Below, in pieces: positions 6,578 through 7,274 of a stretch of DNA of 7,274 nucleotides (its first letter is position 1; each line of letters starts with the position of its first letter). Below the pieces are notes generated by a model. That model made no database searches, was not told the DNA's origin, and worked only from the letters and a program-made list of their open reading frames with translations. The DNA is from Firmicutes bacterium UBA7709. Lineage in GTDB: Bacteria > Bacillota_A > Clostridia > Peptostreptococcales > Anaerovoracaceae. A program made the position numbers and the translations under genes. Location: NCBI GenBank assembly GCA_002482405.1, contig DLFX01000019.1, forward strand, positions 1-7,274. Reading direction: 5' to 3'.

Positions 6578-7274
6578 ATGGAACAGATCGATCAATTTAT
6601 AAATCTGATCAATCAGACGATTGACGGAGTGCGGGCCTGGGCGGACGGTATCATCGCCGCCGTCCAGTCATATATGGCGAACCCTATAGAATTCGGAGAA
6701 TTCTATACTTTTGTGGTGCGCTGGATTTTCCCCGTACTGGCTGTGCTGATCTTTGCGCGCTGCGCCGTGCCGATGCTGCGCGGAGGCGGTTCCAACAGGA
6801 TATGGGGCTTTCTCGAGGTCAAGAACGCCTATCGCATCCCCATCATGCACTGGGAAAACTCCATCGGGCGGAGCAAGCTTTCCGATATCGTGATCAATCT
6901 GCCCTTTATATCCCGCAGCCACGCCGTGCTTTCCCTCGGGGAAACCGGCTGGACCATCACCGATCTCGGCTCGAAGGGCGGGATCAGCGTCAACGGCGAA
7001 AAAATAGAAAAATCGGGAAATGTTAAGATCGGAGATATGATATCCTTTGCGACTGCGGAGTTTCAGTTTATCCCGTCGGAAGAGGGGATAGAGACCCTCC
7101 GGCAGGAAACCAGTCTGGGCCGGATTTTAACGTCGAGGATTGGGGATATTCATTCAGGGAGGACATTTCTGCGCGTACTGGCATTTCAGCTTCTCGGAGG
7201 AATTCAGATGTGGCTGGCAAGAGGCGGGGATGTGATCTGGAATGAAAAAGCCGCGGGGGTACGGATGCTCTTTC
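6578..7274 (+). CDS. Membrane-anchored FHA-domain protein (3' end outside window)
   Basis: Open from ATG 6578 to the window edge, 232 residues visible and no stop, so the protein continues. The start is 3 bases after the stop of the YcxB-like gene; no strong ribosome-binding sequence precedes it, which fits translational coupling. An amphipathic N-terminus (1-35) leads to one membrane helix at about 45-66 (VVRWIFPVLAVLIFARCAV). The FHA domain covers about 85-155 and has the residues known to bind phosphothreonine peptides: Gly97-Arg98-Ser99, Ser112-Arg113-Ser114-His115, DLGSKGG, and Asn139-Gly140. It is therefore likely a working reader of Ser/Thr-kinase signalling, probably facing the cytoplasm. 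Downstream residues 165-232 include a semi-hydrophobic stretch (TFLRVLAFQLLGGIQMWLA) that may begin a membrane domain. In Clostridia such FHA segments are sometimes fused to FtsW/RodA-type cell-wall polymerases; that is a guess here. Confidence 0.8.
   Translation, partial: MEQIDQFINLINQTIDGVRAWADGIIAAVQSYMANPIEFGEFYTFVVRWIFPVLAVLIFARCAVPMLRGGGSNRIWGFLEVKNAYRIPIMHWENSIGRSKLSDIVINLPFISRSHAVLSLGETGWTITDLGSKGGISVNGEKIEKSGNVKIGDMISFATAEFQFIPSEEGIETLRQETSLGRILTSRIGDIHSGRTFLRVLAFQLLGGIQMWLARGGDVIWNEKAAGVRMLF
6685..6707. repeat. Perfect 10-bp inverted repeat inside the FHA gene
   Basis: TATAGAATTC at 6685-6694 and GAATTCTATA at 6698-6707 are exact reverse complements separated by GGA. It encodes the Pro-Ile-Glu-Phe-Gly-Glu-Phe-Tyr-Thr junction just before the membrane helix and is an AT-rich spot in GC-rich coding sequence. 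It could be a protein-binding site or an mRNA hairpin about 110 bases into the gene, or coincidence. No second copy was seen elsewhere in the window. Confidence 0.5.

Noticed and set aside
6059..6595. A 178-codon open frame on the minus strand
   Set aside because: Overlaps the YcxB-like gene, which has a promoter, a ribosome-binding site and a sensible membrane topology.

Overview
The window looks like chromosomal DNA from a Gram-positive anaerobe, most likely a member of Clostridia with moderately high GC (estimated by eye). This is inferred from three things: the Clostridia-like style of the giant cyclic glucan synthase, a YcxB-like membrane protein, and an FHA-domain membrane protein. Purine-rich ribosome-binding sequences fit the same picture. 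The genus cannot be named from the sequence alone. All genes read on the + strand.

Bases 1 to 5947 are the 3' part of one very large gene for a cyclic beta-1,2-glucan synthase (NdvB/ChvB type). The glycosyltransferase (GT84) part lies upstream of the window. What is visible is the end of the membrane region, the central cyclisation domain (glycoamylase-like/GH189 region) and the C-terminal GH94 phosphorylase-like module. The reading frame breaks at about 3699-3701: the protein runs in one frame up to a Gly-Gly-Gly stretch and continues without loss of homology in the -1 frame to the stop at 5947. A single missing base, real or from sequencing, is the simplest explanation. The sequence on both sides keeps the family motifs.

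Bases 5948 to 6040 form a short intergenic region with a good extended -10 promoter and no convincing terminator. It is followed by a 177-residue two-helix membrane protein with a YcxB-like C-terminal domain (6041-6574). Three bases later a second gene starts (6578 to beyond the window end). It encodes one N-terminal membrane helix, a linker and a complete FHA phosphothreonine-binding domain, and more of the protein lies past the edge. These two genes probably form one transcription unit, separate from the glucan synthase.

I did not find RNA genes, CRISPR arrays, insertion sequences or phage genes. The points most worth checking are the frameshift in the glucan synthase, a stem-loop just after it, a species-specific-looking linker in the same protein, and the unfinished FHA membrane protein with a 10-bp perfect inverted repeat in its coding sequence.
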